64,000 nt of DNA from Azolla caroliniana (GCA_043228905.1 JBHGNT010000012.1:7688001-7752000), one strand, 5' to 3'; numbered from the stretch's first letter, positions 46,677-58,787 are shown. Numbers and translations are program-made. The notes: generated by a model from the sequence alone, not told the origin.

Positions 46677-48487
46677 GCTTCCCGACCCTGTCCTGGGACG
46701 TCCTTTTCCGCATGCCGAGAGGGCGGTTTACTCCGCACCCTCTCCCGTGGTACCGACGTACCTCGGCCTCTTCGTAGGCGTGCTCTCTTCCTCCCTCCCG
46801 GAATGGTCATCCGGGAGTCCGCTCCGCCCGGTTCTCGTCTGGGTCCGTTCGTCCTTCTCCGGATTGCCGAGTCCCGTTCTCCTGTCGCCACCGATCTCTC
46901 TTATAGGACTCACGTCGGCACTCGGGCCTGCAGCCGGATCGGTGTAAGGAATCCCATAGAACCGGCTTTCATTCTCTTCCAAATCTCGACCTTCGCCCGG
47001 TCGGTCTTTCTCCCCATGTAAAAGAGGGCGGCTCGTCCCGCACCCCCTTCTGTATCGGCACCTTTATGCCGAGTCCAGTCTCGATCGAACGACCCACGAT
47101 CGGATCACGCTCCACCCGTATCGGAATGCCGATCTCCTCGTGCCGTGTCCGTCCTCGACCTTCTCGCAGGCCGCCTCCCATCCTTCTTCGATGGCATCGT
47201 GCCAGGACTCCTCGGAACCGCCATCCATCTCCTCGGTCTTACATGGGCATATGGGCCCAATTGCCGAGTTCTCCGGAATCGGGTCCGTGGGCTTTCGTCC
47301 ACTCCTTCCCCGTATCGTCTCGCCGGTGATTCTTGCCCTTTCGCCGCTGCCTTCCTCCGCTTGGGACTCACGTGGGCACTCGGGCCCGACTGCCATCGTC
47401 TCGGGAGCAAGTGTGGGAAGACACAAAGAATCACCCGTCTGTTTCACGCCCTTGTCCGTAGCCACCGACTCTTCGTGGTCGGCGGTCGTCTTCTTACCGA
47501 TCGTGCAAGCCCCGTCTGGGCTCGCTTCTCCAATGACCGGGACCTCGGGCTGACACGCCCGAAACCGTTGGTCCCAATGATCCGGTCTCGCGATCTGCAT
47601 CTCGGCCTCGTCCTTGGCCGTTCTATCTCCGCAAGTCGAGAGGGCGTTTCGTTCCGCACCCTCTCCCGTGGTACCGTGGTACCGATCTTCCGCTGTCGCG
47701 TGGGGCAAGTCCGTCTCCTTCGTCTCGGCTTCCGGCCTTGATCTTCCCTCTTCCTCGAGCATCGCTTTGAGAGCTGCGTACGCCTCCGCAATCCTGGCCC
47801 CAACGCTGACCTTTGCCAACTCTCTTTGCCGTTCGGCCTCTTCCCGCTGTGATGGCACGCCATCGCGTCCCTTCCTCTTAGCCTTCTCGGCTCGCTCATC
47901 ATCTAGCCGTTGGCACACCCTTCCGACCTTCGACCAATCCTCCGTAAGCCCATTCGCTCCATCATCGTCTTCGAGCTCAATCGATATGGCTTCCCGTTCC
48001 GCTCGGTCGATCGACCTGACGAACAAAAGGACTTTGTCCGCCCCCACCAAACCTTGTTCCCGCTCCGGGAGTCGAGCAAGCCGTCGCTCGAACTCTCGGA
48101 ACGCCTTCGTTGCACCCCGGTGGCTCACTAGTCGAAATCGTGTCGTCCCCGGCTCTTTCGCCGTCCTCCATATGCCTTCAAGAGCGCCTCTTCGAAGGCC
48201 TCCCACGAACTATGAGCCTCACGGAGCTCCTTTACTTCCGCATGCTTCCGGACAGCTACGACCCGACGGAAGAACTCCAGCCTCAACGCCTCGTCTACGC
48301 CACGCTCCTCCATTTCCGCGTTGAAGGCTTCCAGGTAAGATGGGACTTTGTCCCCGTTGAAACGACCGACTCTTCCGACCACTCGCTCAACCGCTTGTTG
48401 CGCTGCTTCTCGCCTCATCACCACTCGTGCCGACTCCAACACCACTTCGGCCACCATCTCCGCAAGGTCGTTGTCTTCCGACTCCAT
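46677..48487 (-). pseudogene. Family D/F gag with a repeat-expanded C-terminal part
   Basis: ATG at 48487 starts MESEDNDLAEMVAEVVLESA. The capsid-like region has GRFNGDKVPSYLEAFNAEME and later SWEAFEEALLKAYG. A frame change near 48130 leads to FREFERRLARLP and DKVLLFVRSIDRAEREAISI, then GLTEDWSKVGRVCQR. Downstream (47060-47800) is a low-identity region in which blocks recur, for example CGCACCCTCTCCCGTGG at about 46734 and 47656, and a CACTCGGGCC block three times. No protease or RT remains. The gag resembles that of the integrase family at 1950-2314, but linkage is inference. It would have formed particles. Confidence 0.65.
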
Positions 48488-48507
48488 CCTCCCTGGCCAC
48501 CTTTCAT

Positions 48508-48520
48508 GTCGGGTTCACCA
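48508..48520 (-). other. Primer-binding site of the family D/F element
   Basis: Minus strand TGGTGAACCCGAC, four bases inside the LTR end at 48525 and just upstream of the gag ATG. Confidence 0.7.
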
Positions 48521-48524
48521 AAGA

Positions 48525-49278
48525 TGTCGCGTTGTTACGCGCGTGCGTGGAGAAAGGCGGGACCACGGGGGTCTTGGACTAGAGAGTGATGGAGCGTAGG
48601 AAGTCGTGCTTCACTGTTCCTGGGGCATCCCAGAAACACACCGGAAGCAACCGAAGGGAGAGAGAGAGAGAGAGCGTGCTTAACACCGACTCACGCGCAC
48701 GCACACACACACGCACACACAACCCAACTCGACTCACGCCTTATGTATAGAAACGCAGGAGAGGGTAAGCACCCGACGCCAACAACGACGCGAATATACA
48801 CAGACAAATATATATATATATATATAAAGGGAAGAATACATTCCCGGCGTCGAGCCGGACTGAGGTAGGTTACAGTAGTTGTCTGTTGTCAAGCCGCCGT
48901 CGGGGAGCTCTCAGCTCGTCGCGCCGAGTGGGGTCTTGCACAGGAGGCCGAACCAAACCAAACCCTAAGCAAACACGCAGAAGGAGAAGAAGAAGAACTT
49001 AACTCTAAACCTAATGGTATACCCTCTAAGGGAAAATGGGCAAACCCTTTTACAAAGGGCGTTCCCTTCCTTTTATAGAACAAGGAAAGGGATGCGTTAC
49101 AACGTGGGACAAATCCCGACTTACATGGGATCGTCTGTCCCGACTTGCTCATTCTTCGGTGCCATAAAGGCGCCCTCGATATTCACACTAAATGTACATG
49201 GGTGAGTACACACGCTGCACCCCGCCGATGTAGCCAATGTTTCCCGGTTTCCGCCTTTGGCCGAAATTCTTCACGACA
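48525..49278 (-). repeat. 5' LTR of the family D/F element (754 bp)
   Basis: On the minus strand it begins TGTCGTGAAGAATTTCGG and ends AACAACGCGACA, so the ends are the inverted repeat TGTCG/CGACA. A minus-strand CTATAAAAGG lies near 49070. Purine and TA simple repeats lie inside. Its right edge joins directly to gypsy copy 2. Confidence 0.75.
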
Positions 49279-51614
49279 ACGGCATTTCAAAAACGGGAGC
49301 CACCCACGTGAACCGGAAAAAGGCGCCTCAAGTAGCCAACCAGACCAGAGCCCCGAGGTTACCACAAGTCCTCCACCGGGCACAGGAAACAATGCCGAAT
49401 CTAGCAACATCCGGAAAGCATATTGCTATTACTGCCGGCAAGAAGGACATTATAGTAATCAATGTCCGGCAAAGAGCTACGATAAGCGACCGGCAGTAAA
49501 CATGGTAGTCGCCGAAGTCGCAGACCTCCAACAGGTCACCACAAGGTCGAAGGGCAAGACGACGGAATGGGAGACACAAGAGGCCATCCGGAAATAGGCA
49601 ACGGAATGGGTGAAAAAGGAAAATGAGCGAAACGTAGCAGAACTCGCGCAGCAAAAGGAGAACACCGAAGAGCTCGCCGGCGACAGTCAGTCCGAAAACG
49701 CGACATGGCAGGCATTGCATGAATGCCAGATCATGCTACCGTTGGGATGACTCTTGCAGCTAGTACCAAGATTTGTCGAGAACTACCCGTCCCCTATGCG
49801 CAATGCTCGGCCACAACCGAGCTTAGAATCATACACACAAAAAAAAACAGGAATGAATGCACACACAGTGAAGAGAAGAGTACACAGGATGTTTACGTGG
49901 AAAGCCCAAACTAGGGAAAAAACCACAGCAGTCCACAGGCTGCAAACTATCACTATGTTACAATGTACAACAGTAAAGCACCGAGGCAACAACCTCGAGC
50001 TTTCTATCTTCGCCACAGGCGGCGGTTACAACAGAGGCAACAACCTCTTCCTCTCTCTCTCTCCCTCTCTGTACACAGTTACGCGCTCTGATCTCTTGCG
50101 CCAACAAGAATGACAACAACACTCTAAAAGTTTTCCCTAAGTCATATTTATACTAATATGACTTTTCGGCTATTTACAAATATAGCCACGATGGGCTCTC
50201 AGAAACATATTTACGAATATGTCTCTTCATCCGGTGAGCACTCCTCACCGGGTCTGCACCATCCGGCTCTCCATAGTCGGGTACTCCTCATCCGGTTCCC
50301 ACCAGGTCTGCACCATCCGGCTCTCCGTAGCCGGGTACTCCTCATCCGGTTCTCACCGAGTCTGCACCATCCGGCTCTCTGTAGCCGGGTACTCCTCATC
50401 CGGTTCTCACCGGGTCTGCACCATCCGGCTCTCCGAAGCCGGGTACTCCTCATCCGATTCTCACCAGGTCTGCACCATCCGGCTCTCCGAAGCCGCGTAC
50501 TCCTCATCCGGTTCTCACCGGGTCTGCACCATCCGGCTCTCTAAAGCCAGGTACTCGTCATCCAGTTTCGGCCGAGGCCGATAGGACTGTTCTTCTCCCT
50601 TCCCATCCGGAGGGACCTGTCTCCCAACAAGATTCACAGAAGGACTCAAGCCCGGCATGACGACAGGCGGCACACCATCGGCTCCGACGTTCTTCTCAAA
50701 TCCGGAGGAGGGATCGACGGTGGTGGACACCAATAGTCCGGCAATTATAGCCATTGTGAAAGGGAAAGAACTCCTAGGCACGATAATAGACGGAGGCTCC
50801 GGCGTAAATGTAATAAGCCTCCGGACATGCGATGCTCTTGGAATCCAAGAGTGGGAGCCATGTCCGTTCTGGCTCCGAATGGCTGACACAAGCTCGGTGC
50901 GGCTGACAGGATTAATACGGGACTTAGAAGTAACCATCGGGGGCCACACATTCCGAATCTTAGGCGTAGTTCTCTAGTTGCAGGCTCAAGGAGCATACCC
51001 ATTATTGTTGGGACGCCCTTGGTTAAAGATGGCACACATCAAGCAGAACTGGAGGAGGAATATGATTACGTTCCGACGGGGAAAAGCGAAGGTACGGGTA
51101 CCAACACAACCAAGGAAGGGCACCGGCAAGGATTTGACACCATTATATACGAAGTGCGTCAATATGCTGGAAGGATTAGTAGATGAAGAAGAAGATCAGT
51201 ACTTGCAAGAGAACCCGAAGATTGTACCCCTATTCGAAATTGACATCGCCGAAGCGGTATCACCCTACTTACTGCAACCGGACGGAACCGAAGCAGAACC
51301 GGATAAAGAAGCAATCCGGGAGTTATGGCAAGCGCAGGAGGCGTTGGAAAGGGAAATTGTTGTATCACAGCGCGTAAAAGCATCTCAATTAGAAGAGGTA
51401 AATCTAGGAACGACGGAGGAGGCAAAACCAGTGCACATCGCCAAAGAAATGAATGCGGAGAACAAAACGGTGATAATTACACTCCTCAACGAGTTTCACG
51501 ACGTATTTGCCTGGTCTTACGAGGATATGAGAGGGTTGGATCCTCAGTTGTATCCGCACCAGATACATCTGAGCAAAGACGCCAAGCTAGTAGCACAGCG
51601 TCGGTACCGGATGA
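49279..51614 (+). pseudogene. Second-copy gag end, protease and RT start
   Basis: Gag end: zinc knuckle CYYCRQEGHYSNQCPAKSY, intact here although a TAA breaks it in gypsy-1. Protease: TIIDGGSGVNVISL and AYPLLLGRPWLKMAHI; the Trp in CPFWLRMAD is kept. RT start: HQIHLSKDAKLVAQRRYRMN, after which the deletion begins. Stops remain at 49594-49596 (TAG, shared with gypsy-1), at 49748 (TGA) and at 50975-50977. The solo LTR splits the frame at 49774. Protein products are unlikely. Confidence 0.82.
49774..50629 (-). repeat. Solo LTR of copia family A with 5-bp target duplication
   Basis: 856 bp, plus-strand TGTCGAGAAC to CTCCCAACA, flanked by AGATT at 49769-49773 and 50630-50634. The uninterrupted gypsy-1 sequence at 8070-8076 has a single such site. 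It shares the conserved hairpin (49805-49822), the TATAAATA box and a 54-bp tandem array (about 50240-50560) with LTR A. It formed by LTR-LTR recombination that removed the internal region. Confidence 0.93.
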
Positions 51615-51693
51615 ACCCCCTCCCTCAGAACTCTCTCTCTCACACTCTCCCCACCACCAAACCTCGCCAACGCTCTCCGACCTCGACGCAGAG

Positions 51694-53947
51694 ATGGACT
51701 GCCAAACGCTGTCTGAAGCCGCCAAGAAATGGCTACGGCAGCACGAACTAGAAGGTTTTTTAACGATCATGGAGGCGGCGCCACATTAGGAGGCCGAAAA
51801 GATTATAAAAGAAATCGACACAGAGGTGATCAGGGAGGAGACGATCCGTGCGTTAATAGGCCTTCCGGAGGGAGGCATCTACACGATCAATAATCCGACC
51901 TCTGAGCAGCTCATCAAATATTTCGGTGAGTACTCTCTCGCCAGCAAGGGCTACAGGACACAGGGCGGCGAAGATATGCTATTCCGCGAAATTGCCCGTG
52001 TGTTCCATGAGTTCGGCCACGTGTACCCTTGACACCCTATCATGCCTCAGAACCGAGCAGGCTTGATTATCGCGACATACGAAGGGGTCAAGGTAGATTG
52101 GGTGGTGCTGATCACTGACGGGCTGTGTACGGCCATTGATATAGTAAGGGGAAAGGACGGCAAGGAAGGCCGGAAAATATGGCATGCGGTGACGCAATGG
52201 CTCACCCTGTTGGCACCACCGGTGGAGCCCATCCAAACCAAAAAGCGGGGGAGAGCAACGGACGGCACCCCGAAACCTGCTTCGAAACGGCAACAACTGT
52301 TGGCCTCCAAGGCCACTAAAGGGAAAACGGCCGACGCAGAGAAGGCGGCAAAAGAGCGCGCCAGCCGGAAGCGGTCGACAGACACACACGAGGAGACACC
52401 GGCACGGCCCCTAAAGAGCCCACTCCACCGACCGGTGCAACAGGAAAGGAACACCTTGGCGGCAAGAATGAATGTCGGGACTCAGGCGGAGGAAATGGAG
52501 GAAGAACCCACAGAGCACCTCCAGCGGCAGCCGGTGAAGAGCACCACTGAATCAGCCGGGAAGCGTTCGGATCCACAGAAGGATGGAACGCCTGCAACTC
52601 ATACTGAGCATCCCATGCCAAGGGAGGCACCAGAACCGGTTCGGAGGGAACCGGTCACAGAAGTCCTGGCACAACAGGCGGCACCGGCAAGCCCCGTAAC
52701 TCAAGAGCCGGATATACAAAGACCAACCTTCCCAACCGGCCAAGAACAAGCAGACAAGGGGTGGCTAGCCGAAACACACTCAGAGCCGGAACGGCAAAGT
52801 GGTCAGCTGGCAGAACCAGAAGCGCAGCTCGACGCAGTAAGGCGGAACCAGCCACCGGCGAGTGAACCCATCAACCAACTCTCCGTGCAAGCGCAACAAC
52901 AGTGCACCGGCAGCCAATGGCTCTGGTGTCGTGACGTGGCTCGCCTAGAAGCGTAGCGTTGCGCACACAAAGGATAACGTGAAAGTGAGGAAGGAATCAC
53001 TGGGATTATGGACGGAAGAGACGAAAGAGTAGAGATAGAGTGAATAGAGATCAATAAGATATGACAAAATAGGATTTTTAAGGAATATAAGATAAGACAA
53101 GATAAGATATAAAATAATATATGAGAAAGTGTATGAAATTTATAATCATTTTCATGAAAGAGTTACAAAATGATTGTGCACGTCGTTGAACCTCCGAACT
53201 TTGTCTTGCAAGGTAATCGCTCTTCTCTTTCTTGATCGTAGACCACTACAATCTTCATTTCAATATTTTGATGAAGATAAGGCTCGAACCGCCTCCCTCT
53301 TGTTGAGAGTTGAGCACCACGACCGCCAAGCTAGAGCTCCACCTTTATGTTAAACTTCTTCCCTTCTTTATCTATTTTTGTGGTATCTCTTATGTAATAC
53401 ATAATTTGATTGATATCTCATACATATCCCCTTTTGATCTTTCACCATTTAAATAGGTGCCCCCATGCATATGATGCATTGGAGGGTACAAGTCATGCAT
53501 GTAGTGGATGAAATGCATGTGATGCATGATCACCATTTGGCGTTCATGCATGTAGTGGATGAAATACATGTGATGCATGATCACCATTTGGCGTTCATGC
53601 ATTACATATGATGCATGATAAACATCTCGCTCATTTGAGCTTTTATGTATGAAACAATATATGCAATAACAATAAACATGAAAATATAATCTTAAAGAGA
53701 AAGGGCCTAGCCTAATGGTAGGTGTGTTGACTTTGGTGCATGAGGTTGTGGGTTTGAGTCTCGAAATACTATTGAATACAACATACAACTTTATTTTTAT
53801 ATCATGAAGCAAATCCTTTATGTAATATAAAGTATATATAAACTATGCTTTATTTTATGTATATTACAAGTATAGAGTAAATGGTAAGATTTGAGAGTCA
53901 TAGGCTGGGGTTATTGGTTCAAGTCCTCTCTCGTTCGTGTAATATAA

Positions 53948-53978
<31 letters not shown>

Positions 53979-55670
53979 TATTTTTCTTTACATATATATA
54001 TCTAATATTATCATATGTGTTGTTAATATTATATTTATATATAAAACATTATCAAATGTTATTTTAGTTACGTATTTATCTTATTGTAGACTTTTAATGT
54101 GAAGCTTTCGTACTTCACGACACCGGTGGATAGGAGAACAAATTGCCAGAGTAGTTGGATGCATAGAGGCGGAGGAAAGAGCGCAAACGGATCAGTTGCT
54201 CGTCACAACCGATGAACTAGAGACGGCCCGGTCAAGGATCCGGTGCCTCGAACAAGACTTGGATCGGATTACCGAAGACATGGCCAAAATGGCCTTAACT
54301 GCAACGCAGATCCAAGCACCAGTGACTCCGGTTGATGTACAAAGGAATAAGACCCCGGAGACACAAACTTGCCGCAGAAAGATGCGGCGCAGGCCCAAGA
54401 GCTTGCGGAATTATGAGATGAACTTGCCGCACAAGAAGCATTACGGAGCCGCGAACGCGACTTGAAGAAGGCGGTCGAAGAAGAATTTAAAAAGACTGTT
54501 GAGAACCTCCACCGGGCAGAGGAAAACCTGCGTAAAGGACATCATGCTTACGACCGGCTGAAGGAGGAAAAAGAGAAATTGCTGCAGGAAAAAGACAAAC
54601 TGCGACGGATGGTGGAGACGGAAATCGAGAGGCTGAAGGAGGAACTCCGTCAACAGAAGGACCGGGAGGACCGCGCGCGCCGGTAGATCAACCAAAGGCT
54701 GAAGCAGAAGACTGATGATTTTGATCATCTGCACCGGGACTACAAGCAGCTGGAGGCGGAATATAAGCAACAGCAGGAACGGATGGCCAAGCTCCGGCAA
54801 GAAGTTGATAGGGCCACAATGGCACTCGCCGAAGAACGGGTTGAGAGTTCCAAGCTATTGGAGGAAGCGGCGAATGACCGGATGGCGCTCCACAAACAGA
54901 ACCATGAAGACAAGGAAAGGGCAACAATGGTATTACAGAGGTTGCAAACAACCTATCAAAATCAATTGTCGCATTATAGGGAGCAGGAGGCGAACACAGT
55001 TCGAATCATCAAGCAATTAAAAGAGGAGCGGCAAGCCGCAGAAAATAAATCACAGATGGGAGCCGAACGGATCCAGTGCATCCTCCGGTCATGGCTCACT
55101 AAGACCAAAAGCTTGATTGATGACAGCTCTGTGCGTTGGTGGACGAAATGGGCGCAGAATACGGCGGAACTCCAATTGCTCAGGGTGGACGTGGAAAACC
55201 GGCGGAAGGAGGGTGATGACTGTTATACGCTGACATCGGAGGACTTCACTGCCATAAGGGATGAGCTGGCTGAAGATTTCACAACCCTGGCGGATGAACA
55301 ATTTGTGCAGGTCCGGCAACTCGTAGCTCAACTGGACGACGATCGGTTGGAGGCTCAAATCCAGTTTGAGAGTTATGAGCGGTCCCGGCTTCGGGAAGAA
55401 AAAGCGAGAAAGGCGGCAACGGTCAACCTTAGTGATGAGGAACCGTCGCTGGTGCAAGGACCAGACGGGGACCAGGCCGGGGTCAGTCAGTCACAGACAA
55501 CTCCGACGAACGAACCAACGAAGGAAACGCCGGTGCTAGAGCAACAAACGGAGCCGTCGCCCCAAACGGAGCAGCCACAACCACAAACGGAACAGCAACA
55601 ACAACATATTCCCGACGAGCCATTGGAAATTTTGGAGCAAAGCATTCTGGACATTTTGGATGAAGCGTAA
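51694..55670 (+). pseudogene. Second copy of ORF3 (coiled-coil protein)
   Basis: ATG at 51694 (MDCQTLSEAAKKWLRQHE) to TAA at 55670. It matches gypsy-1 ORF3 through head, linker, coiled coil and Gln-rich tail (LEILEQSILDILDEA). Breaks: TAG at about 51787, TGA at about 52030 (CGA in gypsy-1), the 1.2-kb insertion at 52927-54122, a frame change around 54370-54440 and TAG at 54684-54686. The last stop is shared with gypsy-1 (RR, stop, INQRLKQK). From 54783 to 55670 it is open for 295 codons. The Gln codons here prove which stops in gypsy-1 are secondary. Confidence 0.8.
52927..54122. mobile_element. 1196-bp insertion with 8-bp inverted ends, probably a solo LTR
   Basis: Ends are TGTCGTGA...TCACGACA, and the gypsy sequence resumes exactly (GGCTC to GGTGGATAGG). 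Flanks CTGG and CCGG may be an eroded duplication. The same eight bases open the family D/F LTRs. Inside are two tandem ~58-bp units (53495-53600), a TCTA run near 53958, and two A/B-box pairs on the plus strand (TAGCCTAATGG with GGTTTGAGTCT near 53706-53762; GGTAAG with GGTTCAAGTCC near 53880-53927). No coding frame is convincing. Confidence 0.65.
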
Positions 55671-55724
55671 AAGGGCCAGATAATGGGTTCGACGTACAAG
55701 GTACTGTCCCACGAGCGTGCCATG

Positions 55725-56180
55725 TGTTACCGGCCGGCAAGAAGGCTTAAGGAGGTCCAAAACAGAGTGTGAAAGGAATAGTTTATTTGGGAACTGTTGT
55801 AATTAGTAATATTAAAATATATAGTAATATATGAGAAGATGTGGACAGATGGACCGGAATCGGTATGCCGATCCGGATCCGGAACGATCCCGTAAAGGTG
55901 CCGGTTGGCACCGTTTTGTATTTCGCACCGGAGACCTATATAAAGGCCCGGTTACAATGTAATCAGGAGCGGATAATTAATAAAACTTATTTCCTTAATT
56001 TGTTAGTGTTGATTACCGTTCTATGCTTATTGTATATCTTACGCGTGTTAATGATGTATTGTTAAGTAATCGATTAAGGTCTAGTTAAGGGTTGTGCCGT
56101 AAGTCATTCTGTCCACCCTTTGGTGAAGTGTCTTAAGTGGACACCCTGTGTTAGGTTGTTGTCCGGCCCTAGCAATAACA
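55725..56180 (+). repeat. 3' LTR of the second gypsy copy (456 bp)
   Basis: TGTTACCGGCCGGC to AGCAATAACA. It aligns with the 436-bp gypsy-1 LTRs, with extra AT-rich bases near 55805-55840. It retains TATATAAAGG near 55937 and the AATAAA signal. Confidence 0.9.
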
Positions 56181-56208
56181 AATCTCTTATTCTACGGTGC
56201 TATATTAA

Positions 56209-56525
56209 AGGGAAAAGTACCAGGATACCCCTAGAAGTTCATCTATTTACAAGAATGCCCCCCTGGAAGTTCCAAATTTACCAAACTACCCCTATGTCCA
56301 AAAAATTACACGTTATAAAGTAATTATACACTCAAATCTACAAGCCCTATTTACCAAAGATGGAAGAAATGGACCCGAACTAGCCCTATTTACCAAAATT
56401 TTGAGTGTATAATTACTTTATAAACTGTAACTTTTTGGACATAGGGGTAGTTTGGTAAATTTGGAATTTCCAAGGGCATTCTGGTAAATAGACGAACTTC
56501 CATGGGTATCCTGGTACTTTTCCCT
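56209..56525. mobile_element. Fold-back MITE (317 bp)
   Basis: Starts AGGGAAAAGTACCAGGATAC and ends with its complement. Inverted homology continues through most of both arms (TTTACCAAACTACCCCTATG against CATAGGGGTAGTTTGGTAAA), leaving a short centre near 56360. Flanks ATATTAA and ATACTAA look like a seven-base target duplication with one change. No coding capacity; a transposase from elsewhere would move it. The superfamily is not clear. Confidence 0.8.
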
Positions 56526-56532
56526 ATACTAA

Positions 56533-57641
56533 ATGTGCACTTTGTTTCATAAGTTATCAAATATAATTGTCCTTCCAGTTTAGTTATCATGGTATTGGTG
56601 GGCATTGCACATGGAGAACAACGCCATGTACCTTACCCGGATTCCAAACTCACATTCTTACTTCAAGTAAGTTACTATCTAAGTCTACCTAGATTATTAG
56701 GACATGAAAATTTATAGTTGATGATTATTCAAGGAGAGATTTTTAATATAGGATTCCTTGGGTGGTAACTCGAAAACAACCATTATTGCTATAGTGAACC
56801 CATCTATCTCGTAAGTCTAGCAAGAGATCCTGTTTAACAATTTTGTTCAGGCTCACAAACTGACACAGAAACCTGTTGACGGTTATTACCAACCTCTAAC
56901 CTGCTGATTTGTTGTAAGTGTACCAATGAGACATGAGTACATTGAAATTCGCACAGCAGGTTAAGTTCATCCAAAGCAATGTATGGTTGTAATACTTCTG
57001 GTTTTATGGATACAAAACATATGCTAATTGGCAATGTCGGTGGTTGCTCAAAGCTATATAAAAGTATGGTTTGTTCCTTTTCCCCATTGCAGAGCTCAAT
57101 GAATTCACAAAGCTAGAATGATTGATAAACAAACCAGATAAGGTCGGGAAACAATTACTAGGCCTTAAACAACCATTATTGGATAAACAAAAGCTTTTCA
57201 AACATTCTGATTTTGAGTATGGATACCCAAAGTACCAAATGCCATGATTTTTTTCTTGGATAGGAGAGGCTAATTTCCTAGAAATGTATCTGAACATTGT
57301 AAACAACTCAGATATAGATGAGATATGAATAGTATTGAAGTTTGAAATATTTGTGTGTTGCCAATGACATCCGATATCGAGCCTCAAAATCAAATCTTTA
57401 GCCATCACGATGGTAAATGGTTCATAAAGAAAACATAACGTGATAAAAGCTTGGGAATTTGATTAAGATGTTTCATCAGTTTGATATAATTGAATGTTCC
57501 AAAAAATAATTGTTTGAACATGTTCCAATTGACATTATCACTTATAGGAAAGTGGCCGGTTAAAAATTTCAATTTCCGGTTAGGATCATAAGCAGTAGGA
57601 AAATTTCCAGTAGGGACTAGAAACTTTGCCCAACACTACTC
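56533..57641. other. AT-rich stretch, no feature supported
   Basis: No gene, RNA gene or transposon domain recognised on either strand. Confidence 0.5.
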
Positions 57642-58012
57642 TCTACACATTAACTATGTGTCATAGAATCATATTCTATGACACATAACTAATTAGTTCC
57701 ATATTTCCCATGACTATGAGTCTTCACATTCCCTAAGAGAGAGTAGTTGTTGTAGTGAGGTAATGAAGAGAGAGGGTGACCTTATATAAAGCACCCTCCT
57801 CCTACTTCATATAGTGTCGGTTGTGACTCCTTGAAATGCTACATTTTGTATTTGCTATTCTCCTTGTTAAAATACATCTTCTTCTTGAGTACTTCATTTT
57901 TCTTTAATCTATCTATCTTGTGTTTTCTCTTCTCTCATCTTTTTCCTTTCACACATACACATAACACACATCTCTTCCGCTACACAAGAATCATATCTTA
58001 TTCTTTACACAA
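57642..58012 (+). repeat. Truncated copia LTR fragment related to element G
   Basis: From CTACACATTAACTATGTGTC through TATATAAAGCACCCTCCTCC to CACAAGAATC and TTCTTTACA it parallels 58592-58911. It may be an earlier insertion or a duplicated LTR end. Its own TG start is not seen. Confidence 0.55.
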
Positions 58013-58506
58013 ATCTTATTGATGATCAATATCTTTGAAGCATGCTTAAAATTCTTTGATAAAAATCCTTTTTTCAACCAATGGTGTGAACCATGCTCAT
58101 TTTTTACTTGTTGATAAGGCTTTCAATACAACTCGGGCAACTTTAATTGAGTATTGAAATGGTGGCCATTTAAATCACGAGATGGACGTGATTTAACAAT
58201 CGTCAAAATCACATTTGTATACCATTGAACTCTAATAAGAGACTTAGCTCCGGATTTTTTGGAGTGTTTTGCACTCCTTGAGTTTATTATTGCAAAGCTA
58301 ATACAATTATTTCTAGTTTCTAGAATTGTTGTTGGAACTCCTTATATTTGTGTGCCTTCTAGACACTCACATGTTACAAATCTTTGAGTTGCAAGTCTAA
58401 TTCACTTCATCTAAAGCCACGAACTTGGCTTTGAGGCACTAAAGCTCTAACAAGACATGCATATAGTCTTGCTTAATGAGGTGTTTCGTAGTCACAAAAA
58501 AGCTTA

Positions 58507-58787
58507 TGTTGAGAATCAAGCTCAACCTAGTCTAGTGTGTGAACACACCCTTGAGAGTGTGCACTCAAAGGTCAAAAGTCATCACTCTTATCTACACATT
58601 AACTATGTGTCATAGAATCATATTCTATGACACATAACTAATGAGTTTTCACATTCCCTATGACCCATGAGCTTCGGTAGTTAATGAAGAGAGAGAGTGA
58701 CTATATAAAGCACTCTCCTCCTACTTTGTAATAAGTTCGGTTAATCTCCTTTGTAATATACATCGTCTTGAGTATTCTATTGTTGTT

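Larger units (their letters stand above)
49279..56180 (+). mobile_element. Gypsy-1 family, second copy: truncated and internally deleted
   Basis: It starts inside gag (matching 7585 of gypsy-1), runs through protease to the RT N-terminus at about 51614, then jumps to the ORF3 leader (matching about 12262), losing roughly 3.2 kb with most of RT, RNase H and integrase. It continues through ORF3 to a 3' LTR at 55725-56180. A solo LTR (49774-50629) and a 1.2-kb element (52927-54122) are inserted. No 5' LTR remains. It is non-autonomous, and valuable mainly as a comparison for gypsy-1. Confidence 0.9.

Noticed and set aside
47066-48324. Plus-strand Ser/Pro/Arg-rich frames
   Set aside because: Antisense to the gag frame in GC-rich repeats; no recognisable domain.
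50158-50584. Similar repeat-rich frames in the solo LTR
   Set aside because: Same tandem array, no start context, within LTR sequence.
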